Shown here: piece after piece, positions 33,578 through 41,909 of the stretch
Layout: every line of letters starts with the position of its first letter
How positions within the stretch are numbered: the stretch's first letter is position 1
Assembly: GCF_024320865.1 (NCBI RefSeq)
Contig: NZ_JANDBD010000003.1
Location: forward strand, 186,001 to 250,000
DNA: 64,000 nucleotides
Direction of reading: 5' to 3'
Source of the DNA: Mycolicibacterium arenosum
GTDB lineage: Bacteria > Actinomycetota > Actinomycetes > Mycobacteriales > Mycobacteriaceae
The notes under the pieces: generated by a model
Databases searched by the model: none
The model's input: the letters and a program-made list of their open reading frames with translations, nothing else
What the model was told of the DNA's origin: nothing
Position numbers and translations under genes: made by a program

Positions 33578-33991
33578 CTACTCCTCGAGCACGCGCACCA
33601 GGGTCCAGTGGTTACCCTCGCGGTCGCGGCGATAGGACAGCTCGTCGAGGACCCGGTACGCGATGGCCAGGCCGCGGCCGCGGTCGGACATGTCGTCGGG
33701 CATCGCCAGCTCGCTGAGATCGATCGGCGTGGCCCGACCGTCGTCGGTGAACGTCGTCCGGACGGCCTCCGGTGACACCCGGACCTCCATCCGCATTCGG
33801 ACCGAACGCCCGTCCGCCGAGTGCTCGACGATATTGGCGCCGATCTCCCCCGCGGCCAGATCCACATGCATCCGCACCAGTTCCGGTACGTCGTGTGCCG
33901 ACCACACCTCGTCGAGGGTGGCCTGAATGGCCGCCAACGTGTCGGGACCGGTGTTGGTCTCGAGCACGTGCGCCGATTCCGGGCTAGGCAT
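33578..33991 (-). CDS. RsbW-like anti-sigma-type ATPase (HATPase_c_2)
   Basis: 137 aa. A Bergerat-fold ATPase of the anti-sigma-factor serine kinase type: the N box is DLAAGEIGANIVEHSADGRS (~45-64), then TFTDDGRATPID, and the G-box-like MSDRGRGLAIAYRVLDEL (~102-119). Proteins of this type bind and phosphorylate a STAS-domain partner and, when free, sequester a sigma factor or other target. Its start overlaps the STAS gene by 8 bp, so the two are translated together. No sigma-factor gene is adjacent, so the target may be the upstream glycosyltransferase system or a remote sigma factor. Confidence 0.88.
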   Translation of the reverse strand: MPSPESAHVLETNTGPDTLAAIQATLDEVWSAHDVPELVRMHVDLAAGEIGANIVEHSADGRSVRMRMEVRVSPEAVRTTFTDDGRATPIDLSELAMPDDMSDRGRGLAIAYRVLDELSYRRDREGNHWTLVRVLEE

Positions 33992-34322
33992 CGAATGCCG
34001 CCTCCGGATCGGGAAATGCGGTCAGCACACGGTTGAGGTTGGTGATGTCGAGCACCGTGCTGACCTGTTTGGTGGGCCGGGCGATGCGCAGGTCGCCTCC
34101 GGCCTGACGCGCCGCCTTGAGCCCGGAGATGAGCGCACCCAACCCCGATGAGTCGATGAACTCAACGCCGGAGAGGTCCACCACGACGCGCGTCGCCCCG
34201 GATTCGATGAGACCGTTCAGCTCCTTCCGCAACGCGGGCGCCGCCACCATGTTGAGCCGCCCCTCCGGCCGTACCACGACCACCCCCGATTCGATTGTCC
34301 GCGTGGGAAAACGGCTCATCAT
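33984..34322 (-). CDS. STAS-domain anti-anti-sigma-factor-like protein
   Basis: 112 aa from ATG 34320-34322 (second ATG at 34319), preceded by GGAAGGG. The STAS signature VVVDLSGVEFIDSSGLGALI (~49-68) includes the Ser (DSSGLG) phosphorylated in SpoIIAA/RsbV. The start overlaps the end of the glycosyltransferase gene as ATGA, and the 3' end overlaps the ATPase gene. The trio phosphatase (36295-37536), STAS and ATPase is a complete partner-switching module, with the phosphatase expected to dephosphorylate this protein. Confidence 0.92.
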   Translation of the reverse strand: MMSRFPTRTIESGVVVVRPEGRLNMVAAPALRKELNGLIESGATRVVVDLSGVEFIDSSGLGALISGLKAARQAGGDLRIARPTKQVSTVLDITNLNRVLTAFPDPEAAFDA

Positions 34323-36298
34323 GTCCCTTCCGTTACGTGTCCGCGGTGGCGCACCGCCTGCACCACAACACTCAGGATCAGAATGTCGAAGATCACCCAG
34401 AACAGGTTCACCCCGACGCCGAGAACGGAGTTGGCGCCGAGGTACAGGCGGATGATTCCGATGACCGAGGCGAAAACCAGCAGTGCCATGGTGGCGAGCT
34501 GCCACTTCACCAGGCGCCAGGGCACCGCACCGACCTCCTGACGGGTCTTCGGAGTCACCGCGAATCCCAGCGGACGGTCGAAGAACACGTTGAGAAACGC
34601 CGTGTAGCAGGCTTTTATCCACACCGGGAACAGCGCCAAGCTGTACTGCTGCCCCCGCCACGTCGGGGTCCCGCGGCTGACGATGAAGAACATCAACTGG
34701 TTGAGTAGCAGGAACGGGATCAACCGGCCGAAGAAGTCCCAGCTGTACGCCTGGACCGGCATGATTCCGAACACCAGGTAGATCGCCGGCGCGGCGAAAT
34801 ACGCGAGCGCGGCGAATCCGGCGAGATAGCTGTACATCGTCGCCCAGTACATGAACCGCTGGCCGATGCTCAAACCCCGCTTCAGAAACGGGTTCTCACG
34901 CAACATCACCTGAATGGTGCCCTGCGCCCAGCGCAGCCGTTGGGTCAGCATCGTGCGCACGTCGTCCGGCGCCAACCCCTTGGCCAGCACCTCGTGGTGG
35001 TAGGCGGACCGCCAACCCATCGCGTGCATACGCATGCAGGTCGCCATGTCCTCCGTCACCGAGATCGTCGCCATCGGCAGCACGGGTTGCGCTTCGTCGT
35101 CACGACCGACGTCCACGGCGCGGATCATCGCCTGGATCGATTCGATCGCGCCCAACGGCGACCACTCACGCCCGGCCAGCGACGCCAACGCCTCGTCGTC
35201 GAAGAGCACCGTCGTAGCCGTGGTTTCGGGGTCCTCGTTGAGGGCGGCGATGGCTTCCAGATCGGCGCGCATGGCGCTGACGTCCCGATCGACCACCGAG
35301 CGTGCGGCGGCGTCGACTCTCTGCTGGAACTCGAACGTGATCTCGGCGAGAGGCTGCTTGTCGTGCAGTTGCCTGCGCGCCTCACGCACCGCCTGCTGCA
35401 CCGAGGCCAAGGCCGCCTTAAGCTCGGGCTGATCCGACATATCCTGAGCAGCGGCGTGTTTCAGGATCCGCCGCGCGGTGTAGAGGGTGCGCTTGACGCC
35501 CTCCTCGACCGCCGCGACATAGCTCGAGATGCCGAGCTGCATCAGGGCTTCGCGCCGCAGCACGGCGTTCGATCCGCAGAAGTAGGCGGCGTTCCAGCCG
35601 TCCTTGCCCTGCTGGATCGGCCCGTAGAAGAGCGGCGCCTGGCTCCCCAGCGGATCGCTGAGCGGAACGTTGTGGAAGTACTGCGGCGTCTGCACGAGCG
35701 CCATGTAGGGATCGCGGAAGTAGCCGAGCGTGTTGTCCAGCAGCTTCGGGTCGGGCACTTGATCCGCGTCGAGCACGAGGATGAACTCGCCGTGCGTCTC
35801 GAGCAGGGCGTTGTTCAGGTTGCCCGCCTTGGCGTGCCGCGGCTTGTCGTCGGTCCAGTGCGCCGACCGCGTGATGTACCCGACGCCCTGCTGGCGGGCC
35901 GCTGCAGCCAGTTCGTCGCGGGCCCCGTCGTCGAGGATCCACGTGGTGTGCGGATACCGAATCCGTTGGGCCGCAGCGGCGGTCTCCATCACCATCTCGA
36001 TCGGCTCGTTGTACGTCGTGATGAAGACGTCGACGGTGGCGCCCTCGGGCGGAGGCGGCGGTGCGTTGCGGCGAAGCAGCCGCCACATGGTGAGCCCGAA
36101 CAACTGCGAGTCGATCACGCTGTAGGTCTCGGCGATCACCAAGGGGACCGCGATCCACCACGCCGCCCAGTTCACCGACGCGAGCCACCGCCACACGATG
36201 TAGTTGACGCCGAGCAGAGTGGTCACCAGGATGAGCAGCCGCATACCCGGCGACGGGTAGGTGCCCGGTGACTGCTCGGGCAGCCGGTGCCGCGTCAC
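34319..36298 (-). CDS. Cellulose-synthase-like GT2 family membrane glycosyltransferase with large insertion
   Basis: 659 aa from GTG 36296-36298, overlapping the phosphatase stop as GTGA. Two N-terminal helices (~20-60) lead to the GT2 domain: FITTYNEP (~92-99), the ILDDG Asp pair (~121-125), DADQ (~177-180), the TED catalytic motif (~415-417) and QRLRW (~453-457, the Q-x-x-R-W motif of processive synthases). Several C-terminal helices form the channel. Between CGSNAVLRREAL and the TED motif there is a ~150-residue Ala/Arg/Glu-rich helical insertion (~260-410) absent from ordinary BcsA-type enzymes. There is no PilZ domain. It probably polymerises a beta-glucan-like polysaccharide across the membrane; sugar and linkage are unknown. 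Confidence 0.9.
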   Translation of the reverse strand: MTRHRLPEQSPGTYPSPGMRLLILVTTLLGVNYIVWRWLASVNWAAWWIAVPLVIAETYSVIDSQLFGLTMWRLLRRNAPPPPPEGATVDVFITTYNEPIEMVMETAAAAQRIRYPHTTWILDDGARDELAAAARQQGVGYITRSAHWTDDKPRHAKAGNLNNALLETHGEFILVLDADQVPDPKLLDNTLGYFRDPYMALVQTPQYFHNVPLSDPLGSQAPLFYGPIQQGKDGWNAAYFCGSNAVLRREALMQLGISSYVAAVEEGVKRTLYTARRILKHAAAQDMSDQPELKAALASVQQAVREARRQLHDKQPLAEITFEFQQRVDAAARSVVDRDVSAMRADLEAIAALNEDPETTATTVLFDDEALASLAGREWSPLGAIESIQAMIRAVDVGRDDEAQPVLPMATISVTEDMATCMRMHAMGWRSAYHHEVLAKGLAPDDVRTMLTQRLRWAQGTIQVMLRENPFLKRGLSIGQRFMYWATMYSYLAGFAALAYFAAPAIYLVFGIMPVQAYSWDFFGRLIPFLLLNQLMFFIVSRGTPTWRGQQYSLALFPVWIKACYTAFLNVFFDRPLGFAVTPKTRQEVGAVPWRLVKWQLATMALLVFASVIGIIRLYLGANSVLGVGVNLFWVIFDILILSVVVQAVRHRGHVTEGT

Positions 36299-37536
36299 AC
36301 CGGCTCCCGGCGCACCGCGACCACGGTGACATCGTCTAGCGGCGGCCGCGCAGCCGCCAAAGCGCGCGCCTGCTTGCACAAGTCGTCGGGGCCCGGGTGC
36401 TCGGCGACGAACCGCAAGGCCGGCCGCACGTCGACGCCGTCGCCGACCAGGTCGAGCACCCCGTCGGATGCGATCACCAGGGTGTCGCCGGGGTTGAGTG
36501 GCACCTCGACCGACTGCCAGACGTCGTCGCGCAGCACTCCCATGGGGAGCCCCGCGCTGTGGAGCGGCTCGACGGAGCCGTCCGCCCGCACGATCACCGC
36601 CAATCCGTGTCCGGCGTCGACGAACTTCACCAGTCCGCGCTCTACGTCGAGCCGGGCGTGGAAGACGGTGACGAAGGATTCGGTGAGCGTCAGGTCGTCG
36701 GCCAGTTGCTCGGCGACCGAAGTCACGACGTCGGCCAGGTCGACCTCGACGTTGAGTTGATCCACCGCGCGCGATGCGGCGCGCAGTGCCGACCGCACAC
36801 TCGCCGCGAGAATGGCGGCACCGAGTCCCTTACCCATGACATCGGCGACGGTGAAGACGACGCCCCGTTTGACCCGGTAGTGATCGTAGAAGTCGCCGCC
36901 GACGGCATACGCGGGAAGGCACATCGAGCGCACCGTGTAGCCGGTGAGATCCCCCAATTCCCTTGGCAGTAGCTGCTGTTGCACTGAGGACGCCCGATCG
37001 AGGTCGTCGGAGCGCTCCAGCTCCCGCTGCGCCCACGCCGCAAGCTCGGTGAAAGTCTCCAGATCGGCGTCGCTCAGCGCCCGCGGAACGGTGTCGTAGA
37101 TGCAGAACGTCCCGACGGCGTGACCGCCCGGCCCGTACAAGGGGTAGCCCGCGTAGAACCGGATGCCGTCCTCGCCGCCGATTCCGGGTACGGCTGCGAA
37201 CTCGCTCTCGGTGGCGTCCTCCAGGATCAGGGCGGGGTTGTTCGGGTTGTCGTACGCCCGCGCGATCGTCGCCTGACACACCGTGTTGCCCTTGGGAATG
37301 CTGCCGTTGTCACCGAGCTCCAGACCGTCGACCTGTTTGAACCACTGGCGGTCGCGGTCGAGCAGCGACACCGCCGCCATGGGAATGCCGAAGACCGTGC
37401 GCGCCATCCGGGTGATCCGCGCGAACCGCTCCTCGGGTGGCGAGTCGAGCATCTCCAGCTGCTCGACCGCCCGCACCCGGTGGTCCTCGACGTCCGGCGG
37501 CAATGCGAACCGGACGTTCAACTCGGCGGCCGTCAC
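36295..37536 (-). CDS. GAF-domain PP2C (SpoIIE/RsbU-type) serine phosphatase
   Basis: 413 aa from GTG 37534-37536, overlapping the glycosidase stop (GTGA). Residues ~25-175 form a GAF domain (ARTVFGIPMAAVSLLDRDRQ, GTFCIYDTVPRALSDADLE). Residues ~195-405 form the PP2C-type domain with LLPRELGDLTGYTVRSMCLP, the metal-binding AVGGDFYDHY, VADVMGKGLGAA, FVDAGHGLAVIV and LVIASDGVLDLVG. The expected role is dephosphorylation of the STAS protein encoded two genes downstream, in response to a ligand sensed by GAF. There is no transmembrane segment, so it is cytosolic. Confidence 0.93.
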   Translation of the reverse strand: MTAAELNVRFALPPDVEDHRVRAVEQLEMLDSPPEERFARITRMARTVFGIPMAAVSLLDRDRQWFKQVDGLELGDNGSIPKGNTVCQATIARAYDNPNNPALILEDATESEFAAVPGIGGEDGIRFYAGYPLYGPGGHAVGTFCIYDTVPRALSDADLETFTELAAWAQRELERSDDLDRASSVQQQLLPRELGDLTGYTVRSMCLPAYAVGGDFYDHYRVKRGVVFTVADVMGKGLGAAILAASVRSALRAASRAVDQLNVEVDLADVVTSVAEQLADDLTLTESFVTVFHARLDVERGLVKFVDAGHGLAVIVRADGSVEPLHSAGLPMGVLRDDVWQSVEVPLNPGDTLVIASDGVLDLVGDGVDVRPALRFVAEHPGPDDLCKQARALAAARPPLDDVTVVAVRREPV

Positions 37537-38393
37537 GCCGCCACGTCCTGCAACGCCGCCGCCATGGCCTGCGCCGATTCGGGCGAGCTCGTCAACCGCC
37601 AATCGGTTTCCTTGTCGTGGTCGAACCACACGAACCCGGTCACGTTTCGCTGGCCGGACAGCTCCCGTACGAGGTCCCCGATCCAGGCCGGCTTGTCTCC
37701 GCCCGCCTCGGCGCACGCCACCTCGGTCACGAGGATGGGCTTGCCGTCGTCTATGCCGCGCAGCTGCTCGAGGGGCCTCGCGAACAGATCGGGTGGCGTG
37801 ACCCAGCGCGCCCCTGGCAGTGAGGTACCCCAGTTGTAGCCGTCGACGGCCAGCACGTCGACGCAGTCGGTGCCGGGATACCAGTCCTGAAGCGCACCCT
37901 CCTGCTCGCTGGAGGCATCGGCCGCCCAGACCCACCTCACGTTGGCGGCGCCGTGGGCCGCGAAAAGTGAGTGCAGATGCCGCCAGGCCGCCGTGTACGC
38001 CGACGCCGAGGTGCCGCCCGCCGGTGACCACGGATACCAGGTGCCGTTGAACTCGTGAGCGAATCGCACGTAGACGGTGGAACCGAAGTCCCGAAGCTCG
38101 TCGGCCCATCGTCGAAGGTAGGCATCGTAGCGGCCCTCGACGATGAGTTGGAAGGGTTCCGAGGAGACATTCCGGGCATGGCCGCGGCACAGCCAGGGCT
38201 CCCAGGTGACAATCGGACGCGCGCCCCACCGACGGGCCACAGCAAATTCCGCGATTGGCGGTGGCGAGGCGAAATCCTCGAACCACAGCACGATATCGAG
38301 GCTACGGCTAATCACGCGCGCGACCGACCGCAACTCCTCGACAGCCAGCGGTCCACCGGGGGTGCTGACGCCGAATCGCAACGGGCGGTCCAT
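37533..38393 (-). CDS. GH26-like glycoside hydrolase (beta-mannanase/endoglucanase type)
   Basis: 286 aa. ATG 38393 is preceded by GGGAGGA. The (beta/alpha)8 enzyme pattern is visible: WEPWLCRGHARN, the acid/base in VRFAHEFNGTWYPW (~110-123) and the nucleophile in KPILVTEVACAE (~217-228), the two glutamates expected for clan A GH26-like enzymes. There is no signal peptide, so it should act in the cytoplasm or be released by another route. As first gene of the operon with a polysaccharide synthase, it may trim or release nascent chains, as the BcsZ-type cellulases do in other synthase operons. That is inference. Confidence 0.85.
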   Translation of the reverse strand: MDRPLRFGVSTPGGPLAVEELRSVARVISRSLDIVLWFEDFASPPPIAEFAVARRWGARPIVTWEPWLCRGHARNVSSEPFQLIVEGRYDAYLRRWADELRDFGSTVYVRFAHEFNGTWYPWSPAGGTSASAYTAAWRHLHSLFAAHGAANVRWVWAADASSEQEGALQDWYPGTDCVDVLAVDGYNWGTSLPGARWVTPPDLFARPLEQLRGIDDGKPILVTEVACAEAGGDKPAWIGDLVRELSGQRNVTGFVWFDHDKETDWRLTSSPESAQAMAAALQDVAA

Positions 38394-38541
38394 GGTCCTC
38401 CCTTGGTGAGCAACGACAGCGAGAGTGATTCACGACAAAGTACATCGCTAAACCGGAAGGCCGATGAGGGTAATCGAGAAATCGTCTCCAGCGATAATTT
38501 TCCGGTGCTCGGCAAACGCCGATGCCGACCCGCGTCAACCC

Positions 38542-39441
38542 TCAGAGGGCGCGTAAACCGGCCAGGGTTCTCGTCAACAACTCGCGTCGTTCGGCGATCG
38601 ACATCGTGTCCCCCAGTGGGGCGTGCACCCGGAGGTACCCCTGCGTCACGAGGTCGTCGACCAGGAACCGCGTCGCACCGAGCGGCAGGGCCAGCCGGGC
38701 GGCGAGTTCCGCAACCGAGGTGCGGTGCGCGCACCACGCGAGGATCTGACCCCGCACATCGTTTCTCGGCCAACTCGGCGGAGTCGCCGCGCTGTGTACC
38801 GCTTCGATCGGAGCTTCGAGCGCCAGGTCGATGCCGGAGTCGATGCGGTCGGCCGCCGCATCCCCCTGCGCGGTGTCCGGCTCCGCGGGCGTCGACCCGC
38901 CATGGAGGGCGGTGTGCTCCTCGAGGAACCGCAGGGCCTCGTCGGCGTGGACCGACGCGCGCACCTCGTTCGAGACGACCTTGAGTACGGTCCGGTCGGT
39001 GCCGATGACGAAGGTCGTCCGTCGGACCGGCATCAACCGGGCCAGCACGCCGCGGCGCCGCGTGTGCCTGCCGTGGCGGGTCGTCTCGCGTGCCGCGACG
39101 GAGGTTCTGAGCTTGGCGAATCTGCCCCGGCGCACCCCGAACATCTCGGACACCACCCCGTCCGCATCGGAGAGCAGCGGATAGTCGAAGGAGCGCTGCC
39201 TGGCGAAGTGGGCCTGCCTGCCGACGGTGTCGGTGCTGATGCCGACCCGCTGGGCGCCCACCCTGGCGAACTCGTCGCTCAGATCCCGGAAGTGACACGC
39301 CTGGGCGGTACAGATCGGCGAGGACGCGATCGGGAAGAAGAACAACACGACCGGTCCCCCGGCGAGGAGCGCGGACAACGCCACGGGCCGACCGGTGTGA
39401 TCGGACAGGGTGAAGTTAGGCGCCTTGTCGCCCGCGATCAT
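38542..39441 (-). CDS. Peroxiredoxin fused to a DUF742-like domain
   Basis: 299 aa. Residues 1-165 are an AhpC/TSA (Bcp-like) peroxiredoxin: KAPNFTLSDHTGRPVALS, then FFFPIASSPICTAQACHFRD with candidate peroxidatic Cys44 and a second Cys49, and TTFVIGTDRTVLKVVSNEV. A basic stretch (ARETTRHGRHTRRRG) interrupts the peroxiredoxin part at ~117-131. After an acidic linker, residues ~228-290 read GQILAWCAHRTSVAELAARL, PLGATRFLVDDLVTQGYLRV, a winged-helix-like DUF742 pattern normally found as a separate protein in GTPase/roadblock (conservon) operons. The gene lies upstream of, and on the same strand as, the polysaccharide/partner-switch operon (148-bp gap). Confidence 0.8.
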   Translation of the reverse strand: MIAGDKAPNFTLSDHTGRPVALSALLAGGPVVLFFFPIASSPICTAQACHFRDLSDEFARVGAQRVGISTDTVGRQAHFARQRSFDYPLLSDADGVVSEMFGVRRGRFAKLRTSVAARETTRHGRHTRRRGVLARLMPVRRTTFVIGTDRTVLKVVSNEVRASVHADEALRFLEEHTALHGGSTPAEPDTAQGDAAADRIDSGIDLALEAPIEAVHSAATPPSWPRNDVRGQILAWCAHRTSVAELAARLALPLGATRFLVDDLVTQGYLRVHAPLGDTMSIAERRELLTRTLAGLRAL

Positions 39442-39530
39442 GTGCGAAGACTAACGCGGGGCTCGATCGATCACCGCGGCTTCGGCTCGACCAGACCCTC
39501 GAGGTTCCGGCAGCGGGTTAGCGTCGACGG

Positions 39531-40565
39531 ATGAGGCCACCCCGCACTACCGTCGCTCGTACTCTCGGCACCGGCGCCGTCATCGCAGCGCTGATCTCAC
39601 CCGCGAACGCCGTGGCCGCGGCATCCGACTTCGACCTGCAGGCACATCGCGGAGGGCGCGGTGAAACCACCGAGGAGTCACTGCGGGCATTCGCGAAAGC
39701 CCTCGAACTCGGGGTGAGCACGCTGGAACTCGATATCGTCCTGTCGAGGGACCGCCAGCCGATGGTCTGGCACGACCCGGTGATCCAGGCGGACAAGTGC
39801 GCCGACACCGCACCCCTGTTCCCCGATGATCCGCAATACCCCTATGTCGGCAAGCTGGTGGTCGACCTCACCGCGGCACAACTGAACACCCTGGACTGCG
39901 GTGAACTGCTGGCCGCGTTCCCGAAAGCCGAGGTGGTCACCGGTAACAGGATCGTCACGCTGCCGCAGGTGTTCGCGCTCGCCGACTCCTACGGTGCGAA
40001 CGTGCGATACAACATCGAAACCAAGGTGGAGGCGGAGAGGCCCGAAACATCAGCGCCGCCAGCCGACTTCGTCGACGTGATACTCGGTGCGGTCCGCTCG
40101 GCCGGCAAGCTCGACAAGGTCGAGATCCAGAGTTTCGACTGGCGGACGCTGCCGATGGTGCGGGCGCGGGAACCCTCCGTGCCCCTGGTCGCACTCTGGG
40201 ACGAGACGACCTGGGTGCCGGGTTCACCGTGGCTGAACGGAGTCGATCCGGCGGTGGTCGGTGACCCGATTACGGCCGCGACCCTCGTCGGGGCCAACGT
40301 TCTCTCGCCCGGATACTCGGTACCGTACGGGTTGACACCGAAGGATCCCGGCTTCGCGCTGGTGGCTGACAGCACATTCGTCGACCGCGCACATGCGCTG
40401 GGGCTCAAGGTGATTCCCTGGACGATCAACGACGCCGGCAGCATGAACGCGCAGATCGACGCCGGGGCCGACGGCATCATCACCGACTATCCCACCGTGT
40501 TGCGGCAGGTGATGGCGGAGCGGGGCATGCCCCTGCCGCCCGCGTACCGCAAGGTCGGTACGTGA
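39531..40565 (+). CDS. Exported glycerophosphodiester phosphodiesterase
   Basis: 344 aa. A signal peptide (TLGTGAVIAALISPANAVAA) precedes the GDPD domain. The catalytic AHRGGRGETTEESLRAF (~38-54, with the His-Arg and Glu), TLELDIVLSRD (metal-binding Glu/Asp) and WHDPVI are all present, and the C-terminal VIPWTINDAG and GADGIITDYP complete the TIM barrel. The enzyme releases sn-glycerol 3-phosphate from deacylated phospholipids outside the membrane. It is divergent from the peroxiredoxin gene and convergent with the PPK2 gene. Confidence 0.93.
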   Translation: MRPPRTTVARTLGTGAVIAALISPANAVAAASDFDLQAHRGGRGETTEESLRAFAKALELGVSTLELDIVLSRDRQPMVWHDPVIQADKCADTAPLFPDDPQYPYVGKLVVDLTAAQLNTLDCGELLAAFPKAEVVTGNRIVTLPQVFALADSYGANVRYNIETKVEAERPETSAPPADFVDVILGAVRSAGKLDKVEIQSFDWRTLPMVRAREPSVPLVALWDETTWVPGSPWLNGVDPAVVGDPITAATLVGANVLSPGYSVPYGLTPKDPGFALVADSTFVDRAHALGLKVIPWTINDAGSMNAQIDAGADGIITDYPTVLRQVMAERGMPLPPAYRKVGT

Positions 40566-40587
40566 AAGACGCCGGAACACGCTGGGC

Positions 40588-41432
40588 CTACTCGCGATCC
40601 CCGATCAACGTGGCGACGTGATCGTCGACGTAGGTGGAGAGCGAACGCGGGGGCCGCTCGTAGGTCTGGCTCAGGATCGGCCGCTCCGGTAGCTCCACCT
40701 TCGGAAGCTCGACCTCCTCGTAGTCGATGGTCGACAGCAGGTGCGCCATCATGTTCAGCCTGGCGTGCCTCTTGATGTCGGACTCCACGACGTACCAAGG
40801 ACTCTCCGGAACGTCGGTATGCACCATCATCTGGTCCTTCGCCCGCGAGTAGTCCTCCCAGCGGTACACCGACTCGAGGTCCATTGGGCTGAGTTTCCAC
40901 TGCCGGACCGGGTCGTTCATCCGGGATTGAACCGTCGCAGTTGCTCGTCGTCGGACACCGAGAACCAGTACTTGCGAAGGAGGATGCCGTCTTCGAGAAG
41001 CATCTGCTCGAAGATCGGGGTCTGCCGCAGGAACAGCGTGTGCTCCTGCGGCGTACAGAATCCCATCACCAGCTCGACGCCGGCCCGGTTGTACCAGGAC
41101 CGGTCGAAGAGCACGATCTCGCCCTTGGCGGGCAACTCGGCGATGTAGCGCTGGTAGTACCACTGACCGCGCTCCCGGTCGGTGGGCGCGGGCAGCGCGG
41201 CGATCCTGGCGACGCGCGGGCTGAGGTACTCGGTGATGCGCTTGATGGTGCCGCCCTTGCCCGCGGCATCGCGGCCCTCGAAGACCACCGCGACGCGTGC
41301 GCCCGTGTGTCGGGTCCACTCCTGCAACTTCACGAATTCCGTTTGGAGACGGAATAATTCGGCCTCGTAGACGTCCTTGGGCAGCTTGCCGTCGAGGCGC
41401 TTGCGCTTCTTGGCGGGCTTCTTCTTACTCAT
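40588..41432 (-). pseudogene. ppk2: Polyphosphate kinase 2 with one-base frameshift
   Basis: The first 171 codons (start ATG 41432) contain the PPK2 signature EGRDAAGKGGTIKRITEYLS (Walker A, ~50-69) and VLFDRSWYNRAGVELVMGF (Walker B). They end at a premature TGA just after DDEQLRRF. The remaining ~110 residues (SRMNDPVRQWKLSPMDLESV ... YVDDHVATLIGDRE) continue in the next frame to 40588. The whole interval is 845 bp; adding one base gives 282 codons, the usual PPK2 size. A single base (probably C in the CGGTTC(C)AATCC run near 40925) is missing. The protein would lose the C-terminal lid region; a sequencing error is possible. Confidence 0.88.
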
Positions 41433-41545
41433 CGGCGAATCGTAGTGCGATTGTCCGCTGATCGGGTACCCACCCGATGTGCCCGCCTCACCGACGAGTT
41501 TCGCCGTCCGGGCGGGTCAGTACTCGTGAAGCAAGGGAGTCAACC

Positions 41546-41899
41546 GTGTCATTCGACCATCTACTCGCCGTCGTTCCCGTGTCGGACATCGACACGGCGG
41601 AACGCTGGTACGCAAAGCTCTTCGGCCGGCCTGCCGACAACAATCCGATGCCCGCCCTGGTGGAGTGGCAGGTGGTTCCCGGAGGCTGGGTGCAGGTTTT
41701 CGTCGATCACGAACGCGCCGGTTCCGGCCTGCTGAACTTCGCGGTCGACGACCTGGCCGCAGCTGTCGACGACGCCACGTCCAACGGCCTGGCCCCCGGT
41801 GCGGTCGAGAGCGTGAACAAGGGCGTCGACATCGCCAGGCTCAGCGACCCGGACGGCAACACGATCGCGCTGATCGGCAACTTCCTCGTGGAGTACTAG
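41546..41899 (+). CDS. VOC family protein
   Basis: 117 aa from GTG 41546, with AGGGAG upstream. One glyoxalase/bleomycin-resistance-fold unit: LLAVVPVSDIDTAERWYAKL at the start and ARLSDPDGNTIALIGNF at the end. Ligand positions (His/Glu) are only partly recognisable, so catalytic activity is uncertain. It is monocistronic, divergent from PPK2. Confidence 0.85.
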   Translation: MSFDHLLAVVPVSDIDTAERWYAKLFGRPADNNPMPALVEWQVVPGGWVQVFVDHERAGSGLLNFAVDDLAAAVDDATSNGLAPGAVESVNKGVDIARLSDPDGNTIALIGNFLVEY

Positions 41900-41909
41900 T
41901 CGGGGGCAC

